Shown here one piece after another: positions 54,811 through 64,000 of a stretch of 64,000 nt of DNA (its first letter is position 1; every line of letters starts with the position of its first letter). Source of the stretch: Methylocystis sp. (lineage in GTDB: Bacteria; Pseudomonadota; Alphaproteobacteria; Rhizobiales; Beijerinckiaceae). The position numbers and the translations under genes are program-made. The stretch lies in assembly GCA_020252485.1 (NCBI GenBank), contig JADCCX010000030.1:62001-126000 (forward strand), in the 5' to 3' direction. The notes beneath the pieces are model-generated. The model was not told the DNA's origin and searched no databases. It saw only the letters and a list, made by a program, of their open reading frames with translations.

Positions 54811-56727
54811 TCAGGCCTTCACCTTCACGTAGTCGCCGGGCGCATCGCCGAGCGGCTTGTGCGCCGCGGAGCCCGGCGGCCGCGCTGGCGCCTCATCCGG
54901 CGCCTGCTCCCGGAGCCAGGCGATCCAGTCGAGCCACCATGAGCCCGCCGTCTCTTTGGCGCTCGCCAGCCAATCCTCGAACTCCCCGGTCACCGGCCCG
55001 CCCGTCCAGAACTGGTACTTGCCCTTGGCGGCGGGGTTGACGACCCCGGCGATATGGCCCGAACCGCCCAGCACGTAGCGCACCGGCCCGCCGAAGAATT
55101 TCGAGCCGACGAAGACCGAGCGGGCAGGCGCGATATGGTCTTCCTTGGCGGCGAGATTGTAGATCGGCGTTTTCACCTTGCCGAGGTCGAGCTTTTCGCC
55201 GGCAAGCTCCAGCCGCCCGCGGCTCAGATTGTTCTCGAGGTAGCAATTGCGCATGTAATAGCGATGGTTCGCCTCCGGCATGCGGGTGGAATCCGAATTC
55301 CAGTAGAGCAGGTCGAAAGCCGCCGGCTCCTTGCCCTTCAGGTAGGTGTTGACGACATAGGGCCAGATCAGGTCGAGCGGCCGCAGCATGTTGAAGGCGG
55401 AAGCCATGCGTGAGCCCGGCAGATAGCCCAGCCGGTGCATGGCCTCCTCGACCGCATTGATCTGCTCCTCATCCACGAAGACCCGAAGATCGCCCGCATG
55501 GGTGAAATCAACCTGCGTCGTCAGGAATGTCGTCGACCGGATGCGGTCCTCGCCTCTCGCCGCCAGCCAGGCGAGCGTCACGGCCAGCATGGTGCCGCCG
55601 ACGCAATAGCCGATCGTATGGGCTTTGGGCTCGCCGGTGATCTCCCGCGCCACATCGAGGGCGGCGATGATCCCGTCCTTCATGTAGGTTTCGAAATCCG
55701 CCTTCGCATGGCGCTCGTCGGGATTGACCCAGGAGATGACGAAAACCGTCACGCCCTGGTCGACGCACCATTTGATGAAGCTCTTCTCCGGATTGAGATC
55801 GAGGATGTAGAACTTGTTGATCCATGGCGGCACGATGACGAGCGGCACTTTCAGGACATGCCCGGTGGTCGGCGTGTACTGGATGAGTTCGATCAGTCCG
55901 TTGCGGAACACGACCTTGCCGGGCGTGGTCGCCATGTTGACGCCAACCTCGAAGCCCTCCGTCTGCGACTGGCGGATCTTCAGGTCGCCATGGCCTGCTT
56001 CCACATCCTCGGCCATCATCTTGAGGCCGCGCACGAGATTCTCTCCGTTCTCCTGCAGCGTGGTGCGCAGGAGTTCCGGATTGGTCGGCACGAAATTCGA
56101 GGGCGAGAGCGCGCCGGCCATCTGCTTGACATAGAAGCCGGCCTTGTGCCGCGTATGCTCGTCCAGCGCATCCGCTTTCTCGACCAACCCATCGGCCCAA
56201 CGCGTGGTCACGAGATAGGCCTGCTTCAGGAAATCGAAATAGGGGTTTTCGCTCCACTCGGGATCCTTGAAGCGCGCATCCTTCGGATCAGCCTCCGCGA
56301 TCGGCGCCGGGTTCTCGCCGTTCATCTTCTGCAGCGTGTTTGACCACAAGGCCATCATGCTGGAGGCGATGCTGGCCTGCGCCTCGATCGCCCGCGCCGG
56401 TTCGGACATCCAATGTTCGGCGACCTTGCCGAGCGTCTTGACCATGTCATTGGCCTCGGCAGCGGGTGCGAGGGCTTTTTCCCCGGCCTCACGCGGCCGG
56501 ATGTATGCGGCGGCGACCTTGCCGGCCTCCTCGACCATCCGGGCGGCATTGAGCGCCATCTTCTCGAAATCGGGCATGGCGGGAGCGGCTGAGCCGCCGG
56601 CGAGCGTCCCGGCGCTGCGCACAGGTTCGCGGGCCGAGAGCTTGGGCGCGGCCGCTTGACCTTTCAGATCTTCTGCCGTCACTGGGGACGTCAAAGCCCT
56701 CTTGTGGCCATTCTTTTCGCGCAACAC
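54811..56727 (-). CDS. phaC: Class I polyhydroxyalkanoate synthase
   Basis: PhaC polymerises 3-hydroxyacyl-CoA into storage polyester on granule surfaces. The 638-residue product has the lipase-like box GYCVGGT with nucleophile C375 in [14 protein letters not shown], the Asp/His region [14 protein letters not shown] and [11 protein letters not shown], and an N-terminal domain typical of class I ([13 protein letters not shown]). The start is GTG 56727, with GGGAGG four bases upstream; the first 45 residues are variable and Ala-rich. No phaA, phaB or phasin gene is adjacent. It is divergent from the lipoprotein gene. Confidence 0.96.
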   Translation of the reverse strand: MLREKNGHKRALTSPVTAEDLKGQAAAPKLSAREPVRSAGTLAGGSAAPAMPDFEKMALNAARMVEEAGKVAAAYIRPREAGEKALAPAAEANDMVKTLGKVAEHWMSEPARAIEAQASIASSMMALWSNTLQKMNGENPAPIAEADPKDARFKDPEWSENPYFDFLKQAYLVTTRWADGLVEKADALDEHTRHKAGFYVKQMAGALSPSNFVPTNPELLRTTLQENGENLVRGLKMMAEDVEAGHGDLKIRQSQTEGFEVGVNMATTPGKVVFRNGLIELIQYTPTTGHVLKVPLVIVPPWINKFYILDLNPEKSFIKWCVDQGVTVFVISWVNPDERHAKADFETYMKDGIIAALDVAREITGEPKAHTIGYCVGGTMLAVTLAWLAARGEDRIRSTTFLTTQVDFTHAGDLRVFVDEEQINAVEEAMHRLGYLPGSRMASAFNMLRPLDLIWPYVVNTYLKGKEPAAFDLLYWNSDSTRMPEANHRYYMRNCYLENNLSRGRLELAGEKLDLGKVKTPIYNLAAKEDHIAPARSVFVGSKFFGGPVRYVLGGSGHIAGVVNPAAKGKYQFWTGGPVTGEFEDWLASAKETAGSWWLDWIAWLREQAPDEAPARPPGSAAHKPLGDAPGDYVKVKA

Positions 56728-56829
56728 AGCCCTCCCTTTCGGCCTATCGTTCTGGGGATGACCAAGTTAAAGACTGTATTAACCTTGATCAGCGACCAAT
56801 CGATGACACGCTTTGCACCATTTACACCC

Positions 56830-57315
56830 ATGCTGACATCGCCCGCAATTCAATCCGTTCGGCGCCGCTCGATTGGCCGGGGATTTGGCGCGCGTCTGGC
56901 TGTCGTCGTTGCGGCAGGCGGCCTCCTTCCCGCCTGCACCGCCGGTTCGGACCCCGGCAATCCCTTGCGGGGGCCGGCCTCGGCGATCGGCTGGGCCACA
57001 ACCACCGGCGAGCCCAAGGATTTCGTCAAGGAGCGCCGCAGCAGCACGGAACTCGCCTATATCCCGGTCGGCCGCCCCGTCCCCCAGCGATCGATCGCGC
57101 TGCGCAATCCCGCAGGCGTCAAGAGCCTGGAGGAGGAGCTCGACCGTCAGCGCGAGCGGAGCGATGCCTTCGCCCGCCGCGGCCTGCCCCGAGGAGCCTA
57201 TGGGCGGGATCTGCCCTCGGTCGCTGCGCCGCCGGGCTCAGGTCCTGAAAGCTATCCTGTAAGCCCCGACCGCTTGCGCCAGATTCGCGAGAATTCGCGC
57301 CAATCGACTGACTAA
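56830..57315 (+). CDS. Putative small lipoprotein, unknown
   Basis: This protein of about 161 residues has a basic N-terminus (QSVRRRSIGRGFGARL), a hydrophobic stretch and a lipobox-like LLPAC at about residue 36, so it is probably lipid-anchored. The rest is charged and low in complexity, with a short helical segment (SLEEELDRQRERSDAF). I do not recognise a family. The start is uncertain: ATG 56830 gives the shortest signal peptide, while 56803 and 56758 are in frame upstream. It precedes the aminotransferase–hom–glpX–recJ run by 33 bp and may be co-transcribed with it. Confidence 0.7.
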   Translation: MLTSPAIQSVRRRSIGRGFGARLAVVVAAGGLLPACTAGSDPGNPLRGPASAIGWATTTGEPKDFVKERRSSTELAYIPVGRPVPQRSIALRNPAGVKSLEEELDRQRERSDAFARRGLPRGAYGRDLPSVAAPPGSGPESYPVSPDRLRQIRENSRQSTD

Positions 57316-57348
57316 TCGCCGTTCCCGATTGATCGAAGGGTCGTCAGC

Positions 57349-58569
57349 ATGAACCAGTTCCATCGCATCCGCCGCCTCCCGCCTTACGTCTTCGAGCAGG
57401 TGAACAGAATCAAGGCGAAGGCCCGCGCCGGCGGGGCCGACATCATCGATCTCGGCATGGGCAATCCCGACATGCCAGCGCCCAGGCATGTGCTGGACAA
57501 ACTGATCGAGACGGTGGGCAAGCCGCGCACGGACCGCTATTCGGCGTCCAAGGGCATTCCGGGTCTTCGGCGCGCCCAGGCCGCCTATTATGCCCGCCGC
57601 TTCGGGGTGAAGCTTAATCCTGATACGCAGGTGGTGGCGACGCTTGGCTCCAAGGAAGGCTTCGCCAATATGGCGCAGGCGATCTGCGGGCCGGGCGATG
57701 TCATCCTCGTGCCCAATCCTTCCTATCCGATTCACGCCTTCGGCTTCCTGATGGCGGGCGGCGTGATCCGCTCCGTGCCCGCCGAGCCCACGCCGGATTT
57801 CTTTCCGGCCGCCGAGCGCGCCATCATGCACTCGGTCCCGAAGCCCATCGCGCTGGTCGTCTGCTATCCGTCGAACCCGACGGCGATGGTGGCGAGCCTC
57901 GATTTCTATAAGGATCTCGTCGCCTTCGCGAAGAAGCATGACATCATCATCCTCTCCGATCTCGCTTATGCCGAGGTCTATTTCGATGATGCGAATCCGC
58001 CGCCGTCGGTGCTGCAGGTGAACGGCGCGATGGATGTTGCGGTCGAATTCACCTCCATGTCGAAGACGTTCTCCATGGCCGGCTGGCGCATGGGCTTCGC
58101 GGTCGGCAACGAGGGACTGCTGTCGGCGCTGACGCGGGTGAAGAGCTATCTCGATTACGGCGCCTATACGCCCATCCAGGTGGCGGCTGCGGCTGCGCTC
58201 AACGGCCCGGAAGATTGCATCCACGACATGCGCGCCGTCTATCGCACGCGCCGGGACGCCATGGTGGAAAGCTTCGGCAAGGCCGGATGGGATATTCCGC
58301 CCCCTTCCGCCTCGATGTTCGCCTGGGTGCAGATCCCGGAGGCTTTCCGTCATCTGGGCAGCCTCGAATTCTCCAAGCTTCTGGTCGAGAAGGCCGAGGT
58401 CGCCGTGGCGCCAGGCATCGGGTTCGGCGAGCATGGCGACGATTATGTGCGGCTCGCCCTCGTCGAGAACGAGCAGCGCATCCGGCAAGCCGCGCGCAAT
58501 GTCGGCAAATTCCTCAAGACTGCCGAGACGACGCTCCACAACGTGGTGAACCTGAAGAAGGTGAGCTGA
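57349..58569 (+). CDS. Class I/II PLP aminotransferase (AlaC/LL-DAP aminotransferase-like)
   Basis: This is a 406-residue fold-type I aminotransferase. The PLP lysine is in TSMSKTFSMAGWRMGF; other marks are DLGMGNPDMPAP, DRYSASKGIPGLRRAQA, CYPSNPTAM with the PLP-binding Asn, and the phosphate-binding Arg after SKTF. Proteins of this kind next to hom are annotated as LL-diaminopimelate aminotransferase, alanine or aspartate aminotransferase. The context with homoserine dehydrogenase favours amino acids of the aspartate family, but the exact donor and acceptor are not determined by sequence alone. A repeat element separates it from hom. Confidence 0.9.
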   Translation: MNQFHRIRRLPPYVFEQVNRIKAKARAGGADIIDLGMGNPDMPAPRHVLDKLIETVGKPRTDRYSASKGIPGLRRAQAAYYARRFGVKLNPDTQVVATLGSKEGFANMAQAICGPGDVILVPNPSYPIHAFGFLMAGGVIRSVPAEPTPDFFPAAERAIMHSVPKPIALVVCYPSNPTAMVASLDFYKDLVAFAKKHDIIILSDLAYAEVYFDDANPPPSVLQVNGAMDVAVEFTSMSKTFSMAGWRMGFAVGNEGLLSALTRVKSYLDYGAYTPIQVAAAAALNGPEDCIHDMRAVYRTRRDAMVESFGKAGWDIPPPSASMFAWVQIPEAFRHLGSLEFSKLLVEKAEVAVAPGIGFGEHGDDYVRLALVENEQRIRQAARNVGKFLKTAETTLHNVVNLKKVS

Positions 58570-58587
58570 GGCGCCCGTTGCTGCCAC

Positions 58588-58790
58588 GGCCCTGAACGCG
58601 GGTTAACGCTTGCCTGCACGAGCGCCCATCCCGCCCCCTTGGGGGCGGGTGGCCGAGCGCAGCGAGGCCGGGCGGGGGGCTTTTTTCTTTTTCACCCTCA
58701 TGATCACCCCACCCCGGCTGCTTTCGCCGCCGACCCTCCCCGTCAAGGGGAGGGATGGAGCCCGCATGATAACCCGGATTCGCAGCCCTG
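58588..58790. repeat. Dispersed intergenic element, copy C (about 203 bp)
   Basis: It lies between the aminotransferase and hom and has the same orientation as copy B. The left end is GGCCCTGAACGCGGGTTAAC; the right end, ATAACCCGGATTCGCAGCCC, is the imperfect inverse. The hairpin CCCTCCCCGTCAAGGGGAGG, the TGATCA block and a G-rich block followed by a T-run (GGGGGGCTTTTTTC) are shared with copy B. That last part could act as a terminator for the aminotransferase gene. No flanking direct repeat is evident here. Confidence 0.8.
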
Positions 58791-58845
58791 CCGTTTGCAG
58801 CGTGTTCGTTGACAGCGACGGTCCGGTCATGCGACCCGGACGGCG

Positions 58846-60144
58846 ATGACATCTCTTGCTCCTCTCCGCCTCGCCATCGCCGGTCTTGGAACCGTCGGCT
58901 CGACCGTCGCGCTTGGCCTGACCCGTGACGGCGAAGCCTTCGCCAGGCGGACTGGCCGGCCAGTTGCGCTCGTGGCGCTCTCGGCGCGCAGCAAGCACAA
59001 GGACCGCGGCTTCGATGCGGGCGGCATGGCCTGGTTCGACGATCCGGTGCGGATGGCGGCGGAAGCCAAGGCCGATGTCTTCATCGAGTTGATGGGCGGC
59101 TCCGGCGATCCAGCCAAAGCGGCGGTCGAGACGGCGCTGCGCCGGGGCATGCAGGTGATCACCGCCAACAAGGCGCTGCTCGCCGCCCATGGCCAGGCCC
59201 TGGCGCTGCTCGCCGAGAAGAACGGCGCGTCGATCCGTTTCGAAGCGGCGGCTGCGGGCGGCATTCCGGTCGTGAAGGCGCTGCGCGAGGCGATGGCGGG
59301 CAACGACATCCGCCGCGTTTCCGGCATCATGAACGGCACCTGCAACTATATCCTGTCGCGGATGGAGGCGGAGGGGCTTTCCTTCACGGATTGCCTGAAG
59401 GCCGCGCAGGAACTGGGCTATGCCGAGGCTGATCCCACCTTCGACGTTGAAGGCTGCGATACCGCCCACAAGCTGGCCCTGCTGACATCGCTCGCCTTCG
59501 GCACCGAGGTGGATGCCGATTCGATCTATGTCGAGGGCATCTCCAACGTCACGCCGCTCGACCTGAGGATGGCCGATGAACTGGGCTTCCGCATCAAGCT
59601 GCTTGGCGTCGCGGAGCGCACGGCGCAGGGTATCGAGCAGCGCGTCCATCCGACGATGGTGCCGAAGACAGCGCAGCTGGCCCAGGTGATGGGCGTGCTG
59701 AACGCCGTCAGCGTCGTGGCTGAGCCCGTCGGCGAATTGACCTTCGTCGGGCCAGGCGCAGGCGGCGGCGCCACCGCTTCGGCCGTTCTGGCGGATATCG
59801 CCGATATCGCGCGGGGCGCTGCGGGGCCGGTCTTCGGACGCCCTGCCGAGACTTTGGGCAAGCCCGCGAAGGCGCCGATGCAGCGCCATGAGGGCGGCTA
59901 TTACGTGCGCCTGACGGCGCTCGACAAGCGGGGCGTCTTCGCGGCCATCGCCGGCACGATGGCGGAGCATGGCATCAGCCTCGAATCGATCATCCAGAAG
60001 GGTTCGCCCCGCCAGTCCACGGTGCCGATCGTGCTGATGACGCATGCCACGACGGAACATCTGATCCGCGCCGCCGTGGCTGCGATCGCCGAAAAGGGCG
60101 TATTGGACGGCCCCCCACAGGTGATCCGCATCGAGCGCGCCTGA
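58846..60144 (+). CDS. hom: Homoserine dehydrogenase
   Basis: This enzyme reduces aspartate semialdehyde to homoserine, the branch to threonine and methionine. The 432-residue product has the NAD(P) motif GLGTVG at 13-18, ITANKALLA, MNGTCNYILSRM and GYAEADPTFDVEGCDTAHKL with the catalytic region. It ends in an ACT domain from about residue 350 (YYVRLTALDKRGVFAAIAGT, ISLESIIQKG), which usually gives feedback control by threonine. ATG 58846 begins the conserved start. Repeat copy C lies directly upstream; glpX follows after 98 bp. Confidence 0.97.
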   Translation: MTSLAPLRLAIAGLGTVGSTVALGLTRDGEAFARRTGRPVALVALSARSKHKDRGFDAGGMAWFDDPVRMAAEAKADVFIELMGGSGDPAKAAVETALRRGMQVITANKALLAAHGQALALLAEKNGASIRFEAAAAGGIPVVKALREAMAGNDIRRVSGIMNGTCNYILSRMEAEGLSFTDCLKAAQELGYAEADPTFDVEGCDTAHKLALLTSLAFGTEVDADSIYVEGISNVTPLDLRMADELGFRIKLLGVAERTAQGIEQRVHPTMVPKTAQLAQVMGVLNAVSVVAEPVGELTFVGPGAGGGATASAVLADIADIARGAAGPVFGRPAETLGKPAKAPMQRHEGGYYVRLTALDKRGVFAAIAGTMAEHGISLESIIQKGSPRQSTVPIVLMTHATTEHLIRAAVAAIAEKGVLDGPPQVIRIERA

Positions 60145-60242
60145 AAGGCGTTCGATCGCCCTGGCGTGACGGCGGGCCGCGCCCCTGCTACAAGCGCGCG
60201 AGTTTCAGATTCTGGCGGTTTTTCCGCCCCGAAGAGGCATCT

Positions 60243-61235
60243 ATGGTCGATCTCGTCGTTTCCGAAAACCAGATCATCGAGCGGATCCTCACGATGGAGC
60301 TGGTGCGCGTGACCGAGCGCGCCGCTGTCGCTTCCGCGCGCCTGCGCGGCCACGGCAACGAGAAGGCTGCGGATCAGGCTGCCGTCGACGCCATGCGCCG
60401 TGAGTTGAACCGCCTGCCGATCGATGGCGAGATCGTCATCGGGGAAGGCGAGCGCGACGAAGCGCCGATGCTCTTCATCGGCGAGAAGGTCGGCACCAGA
60501 AGGGGCCCCAAGGTCGATATCGCCGTCGATCCGCTGGAGGGCACGACCCTTTGCGCCAAGGATATGCCCGGCTCGATCGCCGTGATGGCGATGGCGCAGG
60601 CGGGCACGCTGCTCAACGCGCCCGATGTCTATATGCAGAAGATCGCCATCGGCCCCGGATACCCCAAGGGCGTCGTCGATCTGGATGCATCGCCCACCGA
60701 CAACATCATGGCGCTCGCCAAGGCCAAGGGCGTCAAACCCGGCGAAATCACCGCGCTGGTGATGGATCGTCCCCGCCATGAAAAGCTGATTGCGGAGCTG
60801 CGCGCCGTCGGCTGCGCCGTCCGCCTGATCACCGATGGCGATGTGGCCGGCGTCATCCTCACCGCCGATCCGAGATCCGGCATCGACATCTATCTCGGCA
60901 TCGGCGCCGCGCCGGAAGGCGTGCTGGCGGCGGGCGCCTTGCGCTGCGTGGGCGGCCAGATGCAGGGGCGGCTGGTGCTCGACACCGAGGCCAAGATCAA
61001 GCGGGCGCTCGGCATGGGCGTCAAGGATCCGGTCAAGAAATACGACCTCATGGAGCTGGCCTCCGGCGACACGGTGGTGGCCCTGACGGGCGTGACCGAC
61101 GGCGGGCTTGTCTCGGGCGTCAAGTTTCGCGGCGACATCGTCGAGACGGAGACGATGATCTACCGCTCCAACACCGGCACCGTGCGCCGCATTTTCGGCG
61201 AGCACCGCGAACTCAAGAAATTCGCGGTGGATTGA
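60243..61235 (+). CDS. glpX: Class II fructose-1,6-bisphosphatase
   Basis: GlpX removes the 1-phosphate of fructose 1,6-bisphosphate in gluconeogenesis. The 330-residue product has the metal-binding motifs IGEGERDEAPM at 66-76 and DPLEGTT at 96-102, and further along GGQMQGRLV. GAAGAGG lies upstream of ATG 60243, and a small GGCGG/CCGCC hairpin at 60214-60228 precedes it. The order hom-glpX-recJ is conserved in many Rhizobiales, which supports the assignment. Gluconeogenic need fits growth on organic acids. Confidence 0.96.
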   Translation: MVDLVVSENQIIERILTMELVRVTERAAVASARLRGHGNEKAADQAAVDAMRRELNRLPIDGEIVIGEGERDEAPMLFIGEKVGTRRGPKVDIAVDPLEGTTLCAKDMPGSIAVMAMAQAGTLLNAPDVYMQKIAIGPGYPKGVVDLDASPTDNIMALAKAKGVKPGEITALVMDRPRHEKLIAELRAVGCAVRLITDGDVAGVILTADPRSGIDIYLGIGAAPEGVLAAGALRCVGGQMQGRLVLDTEAKIKRALGMGVKDPVKKYDLMELASGDTVVALTGVTDGGLVSGVKFRGDIVETETMIYRSNTGTVRRIFGEHRELKKFAVD

Positions 61236-61281
61236 TGGGCCGGGCGATCATCGCGCCCAGCTGTCCACCGGAGTGATCCGC

Positions 61282-63078
61282 ATGACGCAGGCGAGCCCGG
61301 CCTCGTTTCTCGGCGTCTCCCGCTCGCTCACGGGCCGTCCATGGCTGGACCGCCTCGATGCTGCCGCCCACCGCGAGGCTCTCGCGATTGCGCAGGTGCA
61401 TGGCCTGCGCGATTCGCTCGCCCGCGTGATCGCGGGGCGGGGCATCGCCGTTGGGGAGGCGCCGCAGTTTCTGGAGCCGACGCTGCGGGATCTGATGCCC
61501 GACCCCTCCACCTTGCGCGACATGGATGCGGCTGTCGGCAGGCTCGCCCGCGCCATCACCAACCGGGAAACGATCGCAATCTTCGGCGATTACGACGTCG
61601 ATGGCGCGACCTCCGCGGCCCTCCTGTCGCTTTTTCTGCGGGCCTATGGCGTCGAGACGCGCATCCGCATCCCGGATCGCATCCGCGATGGCTATGGACC
61701 CAATGCGGGGATCATCCGGGACCTTGCCGGGGAGGGGGCGACCCTCATTGTCACCGTCGATTGCGGGATCACCAGTTTCGACGCGCTGGCGGAAGCAAAG
61801 CGCATTGGCGTCGATGTGGTGGTTCTGGATCATCACCTGGCGGGCGACACCTTGCCTGAGGCCGCAGCCGTGGTGAACCCGAACCGGCAGGATGATCTCT
61901 CGGGCCTGGGCCGGCTCGCCGCCTGCGGCGTCGTCTTCATGACGCTGGTGGCGCTGGCGCGGCATCTGCGCCAGCATGGGCTGGCGGCGGTCAACGGCGC
62001 TCCTGATCTGATCGGCATGCTCGATATCGTGGCGCTCGGGACGGTCGCCGATGTCGTGCCGCTGACCGGCCTGAACCGCGCTTTCGTGCGTCAGGGCCTG
62101 AAGATCATGCGAAGGCGGGAGCGGTCCGGCCTTGCGGCGCTGATGGACGCGGCCGGGCTCAAGGAGCCGCCGGAGGCCTATCATCTGGGTTTCCTGCTCG
62201 GGCCGCGCATCAATGCCGGCGGCCGCATCGGCAATGCGGAACTGGGCGCACAGCTCCTGACCACTGAGGATCCTGTGGAGGCGGGCCGCATCGCCGCCGA
62301 ACTCGACCGCCTCAACCGCGAACGTCAGACGCTGGAGCAGATGACGCTCTTGCAGGCGGAGGATATGGCGGGCGCGGAAGACAGATCGGGCGAAAGGCCG
62401 GTCGTCGTGGTGGGCTCAGCCGATTGGCATCCGGGCGTGGTCGGGCTCGTCGCCTCCCGCCTGAAGGACCGCTTCCAGCGCCCCGCCGTCGCTATCGCCT
62501 GGGATCCGGAAACCGGCCTCGGCACCGGCTCGGCGCGCTCCTTGCCCGGCGTCGATCTCGGCCGGGCGGTGAAGGCCGCCGTGGCCGAGGGGTTGCTCGT
62601 CAAGGGCGGCGGCCATGCGATGGCGGCGGGGCTCACGCTTCGGCCGGAGATGGTTGAAAACCTGCGGAGCTTCCTCGATGAAAGTCTGGGCGCCGATATC
62701 GCCGCCGCACGCGAGGGGCGGGGCCTGCTGGTCGATGGCGCGCTCAATGCCGGCGGCATGAACATCGGCCTCGCCGCCGACATCGCCCGCGCCGGCCCCT
62801 TCGGCCAAGGCAATCCGGAGCCGCTCTTCGCGCTTCCCGCCCATGTCCTCACGGAGGTGATGCCGGTCGGCGCCGCGCATCTGCGCTTCACCTGCCGTTC
62901 GACGGATGGCGCCAGTGCGGGCGGCATCGCCTTCCGCTCCCAGGGACAGCCATTGGGCGACGCCTTGCTGGCGCGGCGCGGCAAGAGCGTCCACCTGCTC
63001 GGCAGCCTCAGCACCGATCGCTGGGGCGGCCGCGAGCGCGTCGATCTGAGGCTCGTCGATCTCGCCGATCCCGCCTGA
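61282..63078 (+). CDS. recJ: Single-stranded-DNA-specific exonuclease RecJ
   Basis: RecJ degrades single-stranded DNA 5' to 3' in recombination and mismatch or base repair. The 598-residue product has the DHH-superfamily motifs GDYDVDG at about 102-108, VTVDCGI, VLDHH at about 181-185 and, in the DHHA1 part, KGGGHAMAAG. An OB-type C-terminal domain follows. I chose ATG 61282 with GGAG nine bases upstream; GTG 61273 would add three residues. It is the last core gene before the tRNA-Glu locus. Confidence 0.97.
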   Translation: MTQASPASFLGVSRSLTGRPWLDRLDAAAHREALAIAQVHGLRDSLARVIAGRGIAVGEAPQFLEPTLRDLMPDPSTLRDMDAAVGRLARAITNRETIAIFGDYDVDGATSAALLSLFLRAYGVETRIRIPDRIRDGYGPNAGIIRDLAGEGATLIVTVDCGITSFDALAEAKRIGVDVVVLDHHLAGDTLPEAAAVVNPNRQDDLSGLGRLAACGVVFMTLVALARHLRQHGLAAVNGAPDLIGMLDIVALGTVADVVPLTGLNRAFVRQGLKIMRRRERSGLAALMDAAGLKEPPEAYHLGFLLGPRINAGGRIGNAELGAQLLTTEDPVEAGRIAAELDRLNRERQTLEQMTLLQAEDMAGAEDRSGERPVVVVGSADWHPGVVGLVASRLKDRFQRPAVAIAWDPETGLGTGSARSLPGVDLGRAVKAAVAEGLLVKGGGHAMAAGLTLRPEMVENLRSFLDESLGADIAAAREGRGLLVDGALNAGGMNIGLAADIARAGPFGQGNPEPLFALPAHVLTEVMPVGAAHLRFTCRSTDGASAGGIAFRSQGQPLGDALLARRGKSVHLLGSLSTDRWGGRERVDLRLVDLADPA

Positions 63079-63195
63079 GGCGGATGAAGCTGCAAATGGC
63101 GGGGAGAAAACTGTCATGGCTTCGAAAATCCGGTTGAACCTTCCCGCAGGCCACACTATACCCCGCCCGTCGTCCGGCTGATCCGGGTCCGGCCA

Positions 63196-63270
63196 GCGCC
63201 CTTCGTCTATCGGTTAGGACGGCAGCCTTTCACGTTGCAGAGACGGGTTCGACTCCCGTAGGGCGCGCCA
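63196..63270 (+). tRNA. tRNA-Glu (anticodon UUC)
   Basis: This 75-nt cloverleaf can be drawn by eye. The acceptor stem is GCGCCCT with AGGGCGC; the anticodon stem GCAGC/GTTGC (one G-U) encloses loop CTTTCAC with anticodon TTC; the T arm is ACGGG-TTCGACT-CCCGT; and an encoded GCCA 3' end is present. It decodes GAA and GAG. An integrase gene begins 91 bp downstream in the same direction, so the 3' half is a likely attachment site. Confidence 0.95.
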
Positions 63271-63290
63271 ATCCAAGCTAAGCCTTGGAA
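63244..63290 (+). other. Probable attachment-site region at the tRNA-Glu 3' end
   Basis: The tRNA 3' half (T arm and acceptor end) followed by AATCCAAGCTAAGCCTTGG lies directly before a tyrosine-recombinase gene, the usual layout of an integrated island. The core length cannot be measured because the matching right-hand copy would lie outside the window. This is inferred from context only. Confidence 0.4.
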
Positions 63291-63361
63291 AAGTCTGAAT
63301 AATCCAGAATATCAGTGACTTGAAGCTGCCGGTGATGCAAACGGGTGGTTCAATCGCTATC

Positions 63362-64000
63362 ATGGCGCTGATGACTTATCTCTGGAAAGACCGTCACGGG
63401 ACCTATCATTTTCGCCGCGCGATCCCGTCCGCGATGCGCCCACTCATGCCTGGAGATTTGCGGGACAAGGCGACTTGGAAACGTTCCTTGCGAACCAAGG
63501 ACCCCAAAGAGGCCAAGAAGCGAACGGCGGCAATTCTCGCAGCTTGCATGGCGGACTTTGAGCACGCCGAACGGGCGCAACGTGGCGAAGCTAATCCCAA
63601 GCCCCACCGCACGGCTGACGCGTCAGGCTTTACACTAGAGGAGATCGAGACCGATTTTCTCGCATCCCTCCTTGCCGGAGACGAAGCGTTTCGTCGTGAT
63701 GGTGACCATCGGCAGCACCACCAAACCCCGGAGGAGCGCCAGCAATGGCCGGACCTGACTAAGGTTCGATTTGGCCGCAAAGGGATGCTGGAGGATCAGG
63801 AGGCGGTCTATGGCAACGTCTTGGAAGAGGACGCAGCCGCCTATCGGCGAGCGCTCTCTCGCCAGAATATCGAGATTATAGAGCCGGAGCTTGGAGCCTT
63901 CCTTCGCAAGAAGGGCGTCCCGGTCGAGACTGACAGCGACTTTTATTATCAGGCGGGCATCGCCATCCTCCGCGCTCATGTTCGGGCGTATGACGCCATG
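63362..64000 (+). CDS. Site-specific tyrosine integrase, N-terminal part (partial)
   Basis: This open frame has no stop before the window ends (213 codons visible). The start MTYLWKDRHGTYHFRRAIPS, then WKRSLRTKDPKEAKKRTAAI, matches the N-terminal part (DUF6538-like) of tyrosine-recombinase integrases whose members begin with a Tyr-Leu ... TYYFRRRIP pattern. The catalytic domain with its Arg-His-Arg-Tyr set would lie beyond the edge. ATG 63371 is an equally good start. Codon use is less GC-biased than in the neighbouring core genes. Its position just after tRNA-Glu points to an integrative element extending to the right. Confidence 0.85.
   Translation, partial: MALMTYLWKDRHGTYHFRRAIPSAMRPLMPGDLRDKATWKRSLRTKDPKEAKKRTAAILAACMADFEHAERAQRGEANPKPHRTADASGFTLEEIETDFLASLLAGDEAFRRDGDHRQHHQTPEERQQWPDLTKVRFGRKGMLEDQEAVYGNVLEEDAAAYRRALSRQNIEIIEPELGAFLRKKGVPVETDSDFYYQAGIAILRAHVRAYDAM

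Overview
The window looks like chromosome from an alphaproteobacterium of the order Hyphomicrobiales (Rhizobiales). The evidence is the high GC content, the gene order lpdA–lipA, alr–radA–cvpA–purF, rpsB–tsf–pyrH–frr–uppS–cdsA–rseP–bamA–lpxD–fabZ–lpxA–lpxB and aminotransferase–hom–glpX–recJ, the C-terminally extended ribosomal protein S2, LexA sites of the alphaproteobacterial direct-repeat type (GTTC-N7-GTTC), and intergenic repeats of kinds common in that order. The genus cannot be fixed from sequence alone.

Layout. 1–5.2 kb: end of lpdA, a small coiled-coil protein, a DUF606 transporter, lipA, a secreted DUF1254/DUF1214 protein and a proline-rich membrane protein, separated by dispersed repeats. 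5.3–7.4 kb: a YfgM-like protein and der. 7.4–13.2 kb (minus strand): alr, radA, cvpA, purF and an SDR oxidoreductase, plus an AT-rich small membrane protein. 13.6–20.3 kb: uvrA behind a LexA box, a HerA-like ATPase, a DUF1127 protein and an AlkB-type hydroxylase. 20.4–24.7 kb: a tandem LexA-box region, an unannotated 35-residue single-membrane-span protein, dnaE and a vapBC pair. 24.9–26.9 kb: an orphan TctC binding protein and two small secreted proteins. 27.4–40.1 kb: the large translation, membrane-biogenesis and lipid A block. Two genes usually found in that block are absent from their normal slots: dxr (between cdsA and rseP) and lpxI (between lpxA and lpxB).

40.1–54.8 kb is the main accessory region. 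A fumarate-reductase-like flavoprotein is divergent from a 12-gene, largely overlapping set. It holds a five-gene Liv-type ABC importer, an isocitrate-lyase-superfamily lyase, the two subunits of an ATP-dependent hydantoinase/oxoprolinase-type enzyme, an isochorismatase-family hydrolase that lacks the usual cysteine, a LeuC/LeuD-type hydratase pair, and pobA. Read as a pathway this suggests import and ring opening of a cyclic amide or imide, release of a dicarboxylate, hydration to a substituted malate, and C–C cleavage to central metabolites. I do not recognise this set as a described pathway.

54.8–63.1 kb: phaC, a small putative lipoprotein, and the conserved aminotransferase–hom–glpX–recJ block. 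63.2–64.0 kb: tRNA-Glu(UUC) followed at once by the start of a tyrosine-recombinase integrase that runs off the window, so an integrated element probably begins at the right edge.

Three copies of a 200–235 bp intergenic element with imperfect inverted ends (at about 0.3, 13.4 and 58.6 kb) and several smaller palindromic repeats lie between genes. Some smaller repeats seem to provide the stop codon of the gene in front of them.
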